Assembly: GCA_009691305.1 (NCBI GenBank)
Contig: SICS01000007.1
Coordinates: 1-38,672, forward strand
Direction of reading: 5' to 3'
Length of the DNA stretch: 38,672 bases
Origin: Candidatus Peribacteria bacterium
GTDB lineage: Bacteria; Patescibacteriota; Gracilibacteria; Peribacterales; Peribacteraceae
This document shows, one piece after another, positions 6,713 through 14,988 of this stretch; position 1 is the first letter of the stretch, and every line of letters begins with the position of its first letter. Below the pieces are notes generated by a model, which was not told where the DNA came from, ran no database searches, and worked only from the letters and a program-made list of their open reading frames with translations. The translations under genes and the position numbers were made by a program.

Positions 6713-8791
6713 ATGCCCCACGAAGCTCCACGCAACACCCAACAACCGACTGGCGCTCCACAGACTCCTGAGCAACCGCAGGATGTGCAGAAGCAGACTC
6801 AAGATGTTCAACAGCAAGTGCGTGAACACGTGCAAACGGCATCGAGCGGTCTTCAGGGGATTTTGAGCAAGCTCGGTGGCAAAGCGCTGGAAGCATTCTT
6901 CAGGATGTTCGATAGAGGGCCACGCCCAGAAGGACACACCACGGAGCCGGTGGACTTGCATAGGCGTATGACAGCACCAACGTCGCCGACTCAAGAGATT
7001 GTCACGAAAAGGGAATTCGGCAACTCGCGATTGCAACGTCGCACCCAGCCGAGCACTCCTCGACCCGTTACGACTCCCGAGCCACCGTCAGGCGTTCACA
7101 GCAACATGCCCAGGCTGCCCGATCCACTTCCAACAACACCCGCTCCTGCCCCCACACCAACGCCCGCTCCTGACCGTGGAAGAGCGCCGCGCGAGAGCAT
7201 AGAAACTCCCGGAGAGTTTGATCCGGTCTTCTTTCAAGAGACACTGTGGGTGTACGGCACGGAAAGCGGCGGATGGCGCACGGGCAACGAAGACGTCGTG
7301 CTCCGGAGGACGACACATGAAAATGCCCTGATGCAGGGCTACAGGAAAAGCGGCGCGGCGCTGCAGATCGCTCGCAGCGAGCGAGCCGAGCTGGAAGCGG
7401 CGATCAAAGGGGCGATGGTCGGGAAAACGTTCCTCACCGAGCCTTCAGGGGGCGTGCAGTATGAGCAGCTGTGCGTGGACCAGCCGTTCAAATTCACGAA
7501 GCTCGATATCAACACCACATCCCGCGACGTCTTTGTGAACGGCGACGCGACCGTGTTCCTGCACAGCCAATGGATCGGTGCGGAGAGCTGGAAATCGCCT
7601 GTGGACCTGGGGAACGGGCTACGTCTCGGACGCATGGGGGAAGAAGTGCGTGACCCTGTCCGGCATCTCCGGTTCAAGCGCATTGCACAGGGCATCTCGG
7701 TGGAAGCGGACGAAGGGGCAAGCGGGACACGCGTGTTCCGGCTCTGGGGCAAAGATGTGACGATCAATGTCCGTGAAGCGGTCCCACAGATGAACCCGCC
7801 GCGGGACGTGCAGGTGGATGAGCGGAAGGAAATGCTGGTCGTCCCGATGCGCGCGCCGCTCTATGCCGACTTCAATGGCACACGCCGCCCGATCGCCGAC
7901 GGGGAGCGCGTGACAGACCCTGCGACCGGCGCTGCAATCACTGTCACACGCGGCTACGGGAACGCGCCGATGATGACCGGCGTACGCGCTGGGAACGTCC
8001 GGATCTACCTCGGTCCGCAGGACGGCACGGGGACTGTTATTGATGTGCGCGAGCCGGCGAACTACGTGAGCAGGATCGATCCGATAGAGCTCCGGGGCAC
8101 AGCCTTGTTCCTCATCCAGCCGCGCAGCAGGCCACTGTCCATCCGCGGACCGGACGGACAGGAGCATGTCCTTCCGCCCGTTGCGGACGGACAGCCGTAC
8201 TCGATTCTCAACCTCAACGGCATCCGCATCTATCGCCACCGGTGCGCCCCACCCATCGATCCGCGAAACGATTCCATCTCTTTCAGTGATTACCGCGACG
8301 AGCGGGTCCGGACGCCGGGAGAATGGCAGTTCAGCATGTCAGGGACACTCATGGGGACGTTGCGTGTCGGCATGCCCGGAGCGGCGCGGCCGGCGCCTAC
8401 CAGCCAACCGCAGGAAGTGCGTATCCCTGAGTGGCCCGCGCCGTCGGCTTCCGCCATCAATCCGGCAAACTATGAAGTCGTGCGGGCGAATTTCATCTGC
8501 TTTACGCTGAATGCCGGCAACATCGAAATCTGGCAAAAGAAAGGCATGGGCATGGGAGTCTTTGGGTGGCGCAATATGGCGACCGGGGCGGAAATGCAAG
8601 AACACGAATTCGCACGAAGGACTTCCGTGGCGTACTTTGAAGACACTGTGGCATCGACATTCCTGAATGCCCCACGGGAAGGCACGAGAGTCACGGCTAT
8701 CGGCGGCGGCGGGACTTGGGAATACCGACGTTTCAGCGTGCGACTTGCGAATGGCAACAGGGAGGAGCAACTGCGGTGGGGCCGAGCATAA
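6713..8791 (+). CDS. Uncharacterised 692-residue protein with disordered Pro/Gln/Thr-rich N terminus
   Basis: I do not recognise this gene. Residues 1-45 are Gln-rich (VQKQ, VQQQ) with an amphipathic helix (SGLQGILSKLGGKALEAFF). Residues about 55-165 are Pro/Thr-rich and low in complexity, for example PAPAPTPTPAPDR. From about residue 170 to the end the sequence is folded and rich in Val, Gly and Asp, with strand-like repeats such as VFVNGDATVFLHSQWIG, FRLWGKDVTINVRE and NVRIYLGPQDGTG. This suggests a large beta-rich domain or several related modules. There is no signal peptide or transmembrane segment. TATAAT occurs at 6688-6693, 19 nt before the ATG, so this transcript probably has a short leader. 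It may be cotranscribed with the synthetase 18 nt downstream. Confidence 0.75.
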   Translation: MPHEAPRNTQQPTGAPQTPEQPQDVQKQTQDVQQQVREHVQTASSGLQGILSKLGGKALEAFFRMFDRGPRPEGHTTEPVDLHRRMTAPTSPTQEIVTKREFGNSRLQRRTQPSTPRPVTTPEPPSGVHSNMPRLPDPLPTTPAPAPTPTPAPDRGRAPRESIETPGEFDPVFFQETLWVYGTESGGWRTGNEDVVLRRTTHENALMQGYRKSGAALQIARSERAELEAAIKGAMVGKTFLTEPSGGVQYEQLCVDQPFKFTKLDINTTSRDVFVNGDATVFLHSQWIGAESWKSPVDLGNGLRLGRMGEEVRDPVRHLRFKRIAQGISVEADEGASGTRVFRLWGKDVTINVREAVPQMNPPRDVQVDERKEMLVVPMRAPLYADFNGTRRPIADGERVTDPATGAAITVTRGYGNAPMMTGVRAGNVRIYLGPQDGTGTVIDVREPANYVSRIDPIELRGTALFLIQPRSRPLSIRGPDGQEHVLPPVADGQPYSILNLNGIRIYRHRCAPPIDPRNDSISFSDYRDERVRTPGEWQFSMSGTLMGTLRVGMPGAARPAPTSQPQEVRIPEWPAPSASAINPANYEVVRANFICFTLNAGNIEIWQKKGMGMGVFGWRNMATGAEMQEHEFARRTSVAYFEDTVASTFLNAPREGTRVTAIGGGGTWEYRRFSVRLANGNREEQLRWGRA

Positions 8792-8809
8792 CCCTGAATT
8801 TCAACCACT

Positions 8810-10888
8810 ATGTCTTTCCTCTCCCCCACCTCCATCGCGGTTATTGGCGCCTCTACAGAAGAGGCGAAAGTTGGACATATGGTCCTGAAAAATATCCTGA
8901 CGCAGGGCTACAAAGGCGCGGTGTACCCGGTGAACCCCAAGGCGCCGGAGATCCTGGGAAAAAAGGCGTACCCATCCGTCGCCGCGATTGACGGCACTGT
9001 CGACCTCGCCGTGATCGTGACCCCAGGCAAGACCGTTCCAGGATTGCTGGAAGAGTGCGGCGCAAAGGGCATCCGCTCCGTAATCGTGATCAGCGCTGGG
9101 TTCGGCGAGACCGGGACGAAAGAGGGCCACGCGCTGGAAGAAGAGGTCGTGCGCATCACGAAGCAACACAAGATCAACTTGGTGGGCCCAAACTGCCTCG
9201 GCATCATCCGGCCCTCCATCGGCATGAATGCGTCGTTCGCGGGGAACTTGAAGAAGCCCGGTTCGATCGCGCTCCTGAGCCAGTCGGGGGCGCTCGCCGT
9301 TGCACTGCTCGATTCGGCGGGAAAACTCGGGATGGATTTCTCGCTCGTCGTCAGCATGGGCAACAAGTCCGTGATGAGCGAGTGTGATTTTCTCGAACTC
9401 TGCCGCGATGACCCCGAGACGCACGTGATCGGGATGTATTTAGAGAGCATCGTGGACGGAAAACGATTCCTGAAGATGGCGGGCGAGATCTGCAAGACCA
9501 AACCGATCGTGCTGATCAAATCCGGCGTCTCCGAGCGCGGCAAGAAAGCGGTGTCCTCCCACACGGGGGCGCTCGCCGGCTTTGACGCGGCGATTGATGC
9601 GATGGCGGCGCAAACCGGCATCCGACGCGCCCACAACACCGAGGAATTTTTGGATTTCCTGCGTGCCCTCGCCTTCCAGCCACCCCTCCTCACGCCGAAC
9701 ATCGCCATCATCACGAACGCCGGCGGCCCGGGCATCCTGGCCACCGACGCCGCAGACCGACAGAAGCTGATACTCGCAGAATTGGAGCCGAAGAATGCGG
9801 AGGCACTGAAGTGCCTCCTACCAATTGCAGCAAGCGTGAAGAACCCGATCGACGTGTTGGGTGACGCGCTCGGCGACCGGTACGGCGCGGCACTCGAAGC
9901 GTGTGCGCGGGACCCGAACATCGATGGCGTCGCCGTGATCCTGACGCCTCAGGTGATGACGCCCTCCACGGACATCGCAAAGGCCATCGTCGAACTCCAC
10001 AAGAAACAAAAATTGATGCCGATCGTCACGAGCTTCATGGGCGACACGAACGTGGCGGAGGCTGTGAAGATCCTGCATGAGCACAGCATCCCGAATTTCT
10101 CGACGCCGGAGAGGGCGGTTGCTGCCCTGGCCGTCTTGAAAACTGAGCGCATGTCGCCTGCCCTGAACGCGGCCGAAGGGTCGACGTGCGATCTGTCCGC
10201 AGGTCGAAGACCTGTGGCTGTAGACCTAACGGGAATGCATGGGCTGATCTCCGAGGAAGACACGGCGACGCTCTTTGAAGCCTATGGCCTCCCCCTCCCC
10301 TCCTCGATCGTCGCTCGCGACCCCGATGAGGCCGTGACGTTCGCGGAGCGGCTCGGCTATCCGCTCGTCGTGAAGATCAGCTCGTCCCAGATTCTCCACA
10401 AAACCGACGTGGGATGCGTGAAGGTGAATATTCGCACGGAGAAGGAACTACGCGCAGCCTTCACCGAAGTAACGGAAAACGCGAAGAGGCATTTCCCGAC
10501 GGTGACCCTCCACGGCGTGCTGGTGCAGGAGTACCTCCCCGCCGGTGACGAGTTCATTGTGGGCGCAATCAAGGACCAAAACTTCGGCCACCTGGTGATG
10601 GTGGGCCTAGGCGGCATCTACACCGAACTCTTCCGCGACACCGCGTTCCGCGTGGCGCCTGTGGGCGATGAGGAAGCCTACGCGATGCTGCAGCAGCTCC
10701 ACTCATGGAAAATGCTACTGGGCCTGCGCGGGAAATCACAGCGCGACATCGTCGCACTGGCCCAGGTCATCATCGGGGTCAGCAAACTCGTTGGCGATTG
10801 CCCGCAGATCGCCGAATTGGACCTGAACCCCGTCATTGTCCGCGAAGACAGTGTGGTGATTGCGGATGCAAAAGTGGTGATTGAGTGA
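8810..10888 (+). CDS. Acetate/acyl-CoA ligase (ADP-forming), fused alpha-beta
   Basis: At 692 residues, this is the fused form. The alpha part (1 to about 460) has the CoA-binding Rossmann domain (SIAVIGASTEEAKVGH, YPVNPKAPEILGKKAYPS), GPNCLGIIRP, LLSQSGALA and the phospho-histidine loop SSHTGALAG with His251. The beta part (about 480-692) is an ATP-grasp domain (YPLVVKISS, HKTDVGCVKVN, VQEYLPAGDEF, AELDLNPVIV). The enzyme makes ATP from acyl-CoA by substrate-level phosphorylation, a typical last step of fermentation. At the alpha/beta junction, codons for STCDLSAGRRPVAVDL overlap a palindromic CAGGTCGAAGACCTG sequence (10200-10214), another probable repeat insertion in a linker. Acetyl-CoA is the likely but unproven substrate; the product may be coupled to the KorAB reaction. 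Confidence 0.9.
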   Translation: MSFLSPTSIAVIGASTEEAKVGHMVLKNILTQGYKGAVYPVNPKAPEILGKKAYPSVAAIDGTVDLAVIVTPGKTVPGLLEECGAKGIRSVIVISAGFGETGTKEGHALEEEVVRITKQHKINLVGPNCLGIIRPSIGMNASFAGNLKKPGSIALLSQSGALAVALLDSAGKLGMDFSLVVSMGNKSVMSECDFLELCRDDPETHVIGMYLESIVDGKRFLKMAGEICKTKPIVLIKSGVSERGKKAVSSHTGALAGFDAAIDAMAAQTGIRRAHNTEEFLDFLRALAFQPPLLTPNIAIITNAGGPGILATDAADRQKLILAELEPKNAEALKCLLPIAASVKNPIDVLGDALGDRYGAALEACARDPNIDGVAVILTPQVMTPSTDIAKAIVELHKKQKLMPIVTSFMGDTNVAEAVKILHEHSIPNFSTPERAVAALAVLKTERMSPALNAAEGSTCDLSAGRRPVAVDLTGMHGLISEEDTATLFEAYGLPLPSSIVARDPDEAVTFAERLGYPLVVKISSSQILHKTDVGCVKVNIRTEKELRAAFTEVTENAKRHFPTVTLHGVLVQEYLPAGDEFIVGAIKDQNFGHLVMVGLGGIYTELFRDTAFRVAPVGDEEAYAMLQQLHSWKMLLGLRGKSQRDIVALAQVIIGVSKLVGDCPQIAELDLNPVIVREDSVVIADAKVVIE

Positions 10889-10903
10889 GGGTATGCTATC
10901 CGC

Positions 10904-11782
10904 ATGCCGATTGTGTCCGTCTGTCTTCCGACGTATGAGCCCGATCCCGCGTATTTGAAGGCGGCGATTGAGTCTGTCCTCGCGCAGACATTCACCGACT
11001 GGGAACTGATCATCCATGACGATGCATCCAAGAAGGATGTGATTGAAGTCGTGCGTCCATTCCTGAGTGACCCACGCATCCGGTTCCACCGCAGTGACGT
11101 CCGCCTGCGCATCGGGGGCAACTGGAACGCGTGCGCATGGATGGGCAGCGCGCCGTTCGTCGCGTACATGTTCCAGGACGACCTGTGGCATCCAGACTAC
11201 CTTCAGAGGTCCCTGGAGGTCCTGCAGCGCGAACAGGACGTGGGCTTCACCGCCGCCGACCATACGTACCTGATCGAGGGATCCACAGCTGCATCGTCGA
11301 CCGGGATCTACGGCGAAGTCGATGCGCTCCGGAAGTCCCAAATGACGGAGGGGCGGATCCACCGCGAGGCATTCCTGACGGCGTGGATCGAACGGGGGCT
11401 GCGACCGAATTTGATCGGTGAGCCGAGCTTCGTCGTGCTGCGGCGGTCGCTGATGGAGGAGGTCGGGCCATTTTTGGAGGACATGAAGCAGGGGTTGGAC
11501 GCCGAGTACTGGGTGCGCTGCCTCCTGAGGACAGATGGGTGGTGGCTCGCGGGCTCTCTGGGCGAGTTCCGCGTGCATGCGGCGGCGGCCACCGCGAAGA
11601 ATGAGGAGAGCGGTGCCGGCAAAGCTGATCGGCTGCGGATCTTCCGCTCCCTTGCCAAAGCGCTCCCCCCCGGCCCGATGAAAACACTGGCAAAACGGAA
11701 GCTGCGATGGGAATTCCTGGGCATGATGGCAAAATTCTTTGTACGAGCAGCGGCCCTTCGTGGCCGCGGAACACGCAGGTAG
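10904..11782 (+). CDS. Glycosyltransferase family 2
   Basis: The 292-residue protein starts with the GT-A signature VSVCLPTYEPDPAYLKAAIES, then ELIIHDDASKKD (first Asp pair of the nucleotide-sugar site). YMFQDDLWHPDYL carries the DxD-like metal motif, and GLDAEYWVRCLL the acceptor-side acidic region. There is no membrane segment except a weak hydrophobic C terminus, so it is cytoplasmic or peripheral. It transfers a sugar to a growing surface glycan; sugar identity is unknown. TATGCT (10892-10897) lies exactly 6 nt before the ATG, so it has its own leaderless promoter despite the 15-nt gap to the gene before. Confidence 0.9.
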   Translation: MPIVSVCLPTYEPDPAYLKAAIESVLAQTFTDWELIIHDDASKKDVIEVVRPFLSDPRIRFHRSDVRLRIGGNWNACAWMGSAPFVAYMFQDDLWHPDYLQRSLEVLQREQDVGFTAADHTYLIEGSTAASSTGIYGEVDALRKSQMTEGRIHREAFLTAWIERGLRPNLIGEPSFVVLRRSLMEEVGPFLEDMKQGLDAEYWVRCLLRTDGWWLAGSLGEFRVHAAAATAKNEESGAGKADRLRIFRSLAKALPPGPMKTLAKRKLRWEFLGMMAKFFVRAAALRGRGTRR

Positions 11783-11828
11783 CAATACTGGCCGCGCCCG
11801 CGAAGGGGCGCTGCTATGATCTTTCTAC

Positions 11829-13514
11829 ATGGATCAGAAAATCGCCCTTATCGCCGGTGCCGGCCCCGCAGGACTGACTGCCGCCTACGAACTCCTCGCG
11901 CGCACGGACATCAAACCGCTCGTGTGCGAATCGACGGATGCCATCGGTGGCATCGCGCAGACGTTCAACTACAAAGGCAACCGCATCGACATCGGCGGCC
12001 ATCGCTTTTTCAGCAAGAGCGACCGCGTGATGAACTGGTGGTTTAACATCCTGCCGAAACAAGGGGCTCCTGCTGCGGACACGGCTGACAAAAACCATGA
12101 GATCGAATATGCAACAGAGGCCGTCATCAAATATTTGTGTCCTGAATGTGCGGACGGGGTTACGGAAGGCGAATTACGAATTGCGGAAAAATCTGACATT
12201 CGTAATCCGCACTCCGTAATCCGCAATCGCCCAGCTCCAGATCCCGAAAAAGAAGACGCTGTGATGTTGCAGCGACCTCGGCTGAGCAGAATCTTCTACC
12301 GCAAACACTTCTTCCCCTACCCCATCACCATCACGCTGAACGTGGCGCGACGGCTGGGGCTGTGGAACACGTTCCTGATCGGGTTGAGTTACATCCGCGC
12401 ACAGATGTTCCCACTCAAGGACGAGACGTACCTGGACGCGTTCTTCACCAACCGCTTCGGACACCGGCTCTACAAAACCTTCTTTGAGAAATACACCGAG
12501 AAAGTCTGGGGCATCCCCTGCAACCAGATCCGCGCCGACTGGGGCGCGCAGCGCATCAAGGGCTTGTCACTCAAACGCGCGGTGGTGCATGCCGTGAAGG
12601 ACCTGCTCAGCAGCGACTTCTCCAAGGCACAGCAGGAACGGGAGACATCGCTCATCACGCGCTTCTTCTATCCCAAGTTCGGTCCGGGACAGATGTGGGA
12701 GACCGTCACAGAACAAGTGAAGAAGTGCGGCGCCGAGGTCCGCATGAAAACGCGCGTCGCGGGAGTGCACCTGACCGATGGGAAGGTCACCTCCGCCACG
12801 GTCGAGAACATTGAGACGGGCAAACGCGAGGAAATCGCCTGCGATTACTTCTTTTCCACGATGCCGATCAAGCACTTGGTGGGGATGATGACGCCACGGC
12901 CGCCTGCAACCGTGGTCGAAGTCGCCGAAGGCCTCCAGTACCGCGACTTTTTGACCGTCGGGTTGCTGCTCAGCAAGCTCCACGTACAGGAACGCGGGAA
13001 AGTGGTCGCCGAGCGCGTCCCGGACAACTGGATCTACATCCAGGAGGGCGACGTCCGCGTGGGACGCGTACAGATCTTCAACAACTGGAGCCCCTACATG
13101 GTCAAAGACTGGAAGAACACGGTGTGGATCGGGCTGGAGTACTTCGTCAACGAAGGCGGCGACCTCTGGATCAAGCCCGACCAGGACATGATCGACCTGG
13201 GCGTGCACGAGATGGAGAAGATCGGCTTCCTGCAGAAGGCCGATGTCCTGGACGCGTGCGTTCTGCGGATGCCCAAGGCCTACCCGGCGTACTGGGGCAG
13301 CTTCGAACAGCTCCACGTGGTGCGCGACTACGTGAACACCATCCCGAACCTCTACCTCGTCGGCCGCAACGGCATGCACCGATACAACAACCAGGACCAC
13401 TCGATGCTCACCGCGATGATGGCCGTCGATAATATTTGTGAGGGGCGGACGGACAAGATGAATTTGTGGGATGTGAACCTGGAGATGGCTTATCATGAAG
13501 AAAAGAAATCCTGA
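11829..13514 (+). CDS. NAD(P)/FAD-dependent amine-oxidase/UDP-galactopyranose-mutase-like flavoprotein
   Basis: The 561-residue flavoprotein opens with the dinucleotide-binding motif [19 protein letters not shown] and the acidic strand-2 end [14 protein letters not shown], followed by [27 protein letters not shown] and [17 protein letters not shown] (flavin-contacting C-terminal block) match oxidoreductases often found in polysaccharide loci. A role in modifying or isomerising a sugar or a polyprenyl-linked sugar is an inference. Residues about 113-136 ([20 protein letters not shown]) are encoded by a palindromic repeat sharing a 16-mer with trmD. TATGAT (11815-11820) sits 8 nt before the ATG. 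Confidence 0.85.
   Translation: MDQKIALIAGAGPAGLTAAYELLARTDIKPLVCESTDAIGGIAQTFNYKGNRIDIGGHRFFSKSDRVMNWWFNILPKQGAPAADTADKNHEIEYATEAVIKYLCPECADGVTEGELRIAEKSDIRNPHSVIRNRPAPDPEKEDAVMLQRPRLSRIFYRKHFFPYPITITLNVARRLGLWNTFLIGLSYIRAQMFPLKDETYLDAFFTNRFGHRLYKTFFEKYTEKVWGIPCNQIRADWGAQRIKGLSLKRAVVHAVKDLLSSDFSKAQQERETSLITRFFYPKFGPGQMWETVTEQVKKCGAEVRMKTRVAGVHLTDGKVTSATVENIETGKREEIACDYFFSTMPIKHLVGMMTPRPPATVVEVAEGLQYRDFLTVGLLLSKLHVQERGKVVAERVPDNWIYIQEGDVRVGRVQIFNNWSPYMVKDWKNTVWIGLEYFVNEGGDLWIKPDQDMIDLGVHEMEKIGFLQKADVLDACVLRMPKAYPAYWGSFEQLHVVRDYVNTIPNLYLVGRNGMHRYNNQDHSMLTAMMAVDNICEGRTDKMNLWDVNLEMAYHEEKKS
12166..12230. repeat. Palindromic repeat inserted in frame in the flavoprotein gene
   Basis: CGAATTACGAATTGCGG on the left and ATTCGTAATCCGCACTCCG on the right form an imperfect inverted repeat. 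TCCGTAATCCGCAATC at 12213-12228 is identical to 2111-2126 in trmD. It keeps the frame and codes for a hydrophilic segment. Confidence 0.75.
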
Positions 13515-13518
13515 AATG

Positions 13519-13549
13519 CCTGCCCGCCGTAGCCTTGGCGGAGGCGGGG
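13519..13549. repeat. Intergenic CCTGCCCGCC palindromic repeat
   Basis: CCTGCCCGCC and GGCGGGG flank the core GTAGCCTTGGCGGA just after the flavoprotein stop. It resembles the GGCAGGCAGG palindrome at 6598-6618. It could also act as a terminator stem but has no T-run. Confidence 0.45.
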
Positions 13550-13584
13550 CGTATCACGAGGAGAAGAAATAGTGATGTCAGTCG

Positions 13585-14622
13585 TCACCAATGTTCTGGA
13601 GATTTTGATAATCGTTGCGCAATATCATTCCATTCCAATGTCGTTACTTCTTTCCCATTGCCCAGTTGGACTGTGATTATTGTGCCTATTGGAAGTGTGT
13701 GTGGTGCCGAACCCTTGTTGGCAGGAAGCGATTGATATGCTTTTAATACACTATTTGGTTCAAGGTCAGCATGCCCATATATCGTCACGTCGGCCACTTT
13801 ATTCGGAACATGGGAAAACAAAAGTTTGAATTCCACTGGAGGCGCCTTTTGAAGTTCTCCATAGACATAATCTGAAGCGCCATCTTTTCTGAAATTGGAA
13901 TTTTGACTGAAACGCGTGCGGAAGAGAACGCCACCCCAGACGCTGTGTGGAAGCCAGACTGTTTGATCCCCGGAAATGAATGGGGCATTCAAGCTGGACG
14001 AACAGAATCGATTAGCAAAACCAGGAACTACCGAATCCATATCGCAAACCCATTCATGAAGCCGGGGGACAGTGACTGACCCGTCAGGAGCCATGGGGCG
14101 TGTGGACATTTTTTTCACGGATTCCCGGACGACAATTTCAAAATTTGAGGTGCTTCCACAAATTTCACGCAGGACCCCACAGCACCCTGCATGAAAATGG
14201 GAACGATTAACGCTGGGAGCCAGTAAAATACTTGCCTCCGGCGTTCCCCAGCCCGATGATCCTTCAATGATCACCGGAGGAAGGAATGTCATTCGATAGC
14301 CTTCTCGCCATGAAGTTCCCGGATCTCCGGAGTCGCGGATACACCACTCAATAAACCCCGCGAATGCTTCCCGGAGATTTTCAGTAGCAGGAATGGCTCT
14401 GTCGATTGCTGCATGACTCACCTCGTGTCGCAACATTCTTGGAGTTGCTCCTCTACCAATTGTTATTGTCGAATCGCACGAAAGAGCAATTCTGTTTTGC
14501 CAGAGCAAGTACGTATGTGCAACATCACATCCTTGTTGGTTGTCGTTCGACTTAACTCCTACATGTTGTTTATGGGCAGAGAGAAGGCCTGCTTTTTTCA
14601 AACGTGCGAAACCATCTCTCAC
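13585..14622 (-). CDS. Distal part of a decayed gene; putative zincin-like protein
   Basis: This open frame of 345 residues from a GTG at 14622 contains MLRHEVSHAAIDRA, a match to the HExxH zinc-protease motif, followed by a possible third ligand region (ENLREAFAGFIEW). The rest is unrecognised; it has several Cys residues (CCGVLREICG) and a C-terminal Thr/Val-rich strand region. The same reading frame continues upstream past an in-frame TAG at 14733-14731 for another 65 codons (see next feature). This is therefore probably the larger fragment of one disrupted gene rather than a gene starting at 14622; a GTG start overlapping an out-of-frame TGA is possible but has no promoter or Shine-Dalgarno. 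Composition is more AT-rich than the neighbours. No signal peptide is seen. Confidence 0.55.
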   Translation of the reverse strand: MRDGFARLKKAGLLSAHKQHVGVKSNDNQQGCDVAHTYLLWQNRIALSCDSTITIGRGATPRMLRHEVSHAAIDRAIPATENLREAFAGFIEWCIRDSGDPGTSWREGYRMTFLPPVIIEGSSGWGTPEASILLAPSVNRSHFHAGCCGVLREICGSTSNFEIVVRESVKKMSTRPMAPDGSVTVPRLHEWVCDMDSVVPGFANRFCSSSLNAPFISGDQTVWLPHSVWGGVLFRTRFSQNSNFRKDGASDYVYGELQKAPPVEFKLLFSHVPNKVADVTIYGHADLEPNSVLKAYQSLPANKGSAPHTLPIGTIITVQLGNGKEVTTLEWNDIAQRLSKSPEHW

Positions 14623-14730
14623 CAGTGGCTCAAACTCCGCCTGAAAATTTGCAGATCCGCCGGAATAATCGGCGCTCGGTGCAAAGGCAATGGTGGGGCT
14701 TTCTGCTGTTTCGCTCGGTTTTTCATTGCT

Positions 14731-14931
14731 CTACAGCAGAGAGAGCAATCGTCCCCGAGTATTCCTCGCGAGTTCACTGTTTGGTTTCTCTTTCAGGATC
14801 AAATCGCAGGTTGTCAGCCCTTCCTGAAGCACTGCCAATAGGCGAGCAGGTTCTGCCTTTTTTGCTTCTATCGCATCAAGAGCGTTAAGAGCGGCAGCAA
14901 GCCAATTGAAATGATGTTGAGATTCAGCTAT
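14731..14931 (-). pseudogene. 5' fragment of the zincin-like gene: start codon ATA, ends at in-frame TAG
   Basis: Reading leftward from 14931 gives ATA GCT GAA and then 64 sense codons of helical, hydrophilic character (WLAAALNALDAIEAKK, ARLLAVLQEGLTTCDLI) ending at TAG 14733-14731. After the TAG the same frame continues (SNEKPSETAESPTIAFAPS) into the 13585-14622 frame. No ATG, GTG or TTG occurs within the first 30 codons. ATA lies exactly 6 nt after the -10 TAATAT, the spacing seen at other leaderless genes, so ATA probably replaces a lost ATG. Start loss plus nonsense mutation indicate a pseudogene. Confidence 0.6.
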
Positions 14932-14937
14932 ATATGT

Positions 14938-14966
14938 ATATTAACACATTTTATCGTGTATATCAA
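14938..14966 (-). promoter_or_regulatory. Promoter of the decayed zincin-like gene
   Basis: On the minus strand, TTGATA (14966-14961), a 17-nt spacer and TAATAT (14943-14938) form a near-consensus promoter. It points into the fragment that begins 6 nt downstream with ATA. Confidence 0.6.
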
Positions 14967-14988
14967 TAATATGCGCCTCTCCGCTATT

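Noticed and set aside
6565-6738. 58-codon N-terminal extension of the flavodoxin
   Set aside because: It contains a palindromic repeat, has no homology, and would extend past a good -10 box 6 nt before GTG 6564.
8908-9921. Long minus-strand frame of 337 codons opposite the acyl-CoA synthetase
   Set aside because: Shadow of a well-conserved GC-rich gene; it is Ser/Arg/Pro-rich with no domain, promoter or RBS.
12567-13496. 309-codon minus-strand frame opposite the flavoprotein
   Set aside because: Val/His/Asp-rich mirror of a conserved coding strand.
14731-14733. TAG recoding to an amino acid in this organism
   Set aside because: Conserved genes here contain no internal TAG, and the other disrupted ORFs include TAA and a frameshift, so decay explains them better.
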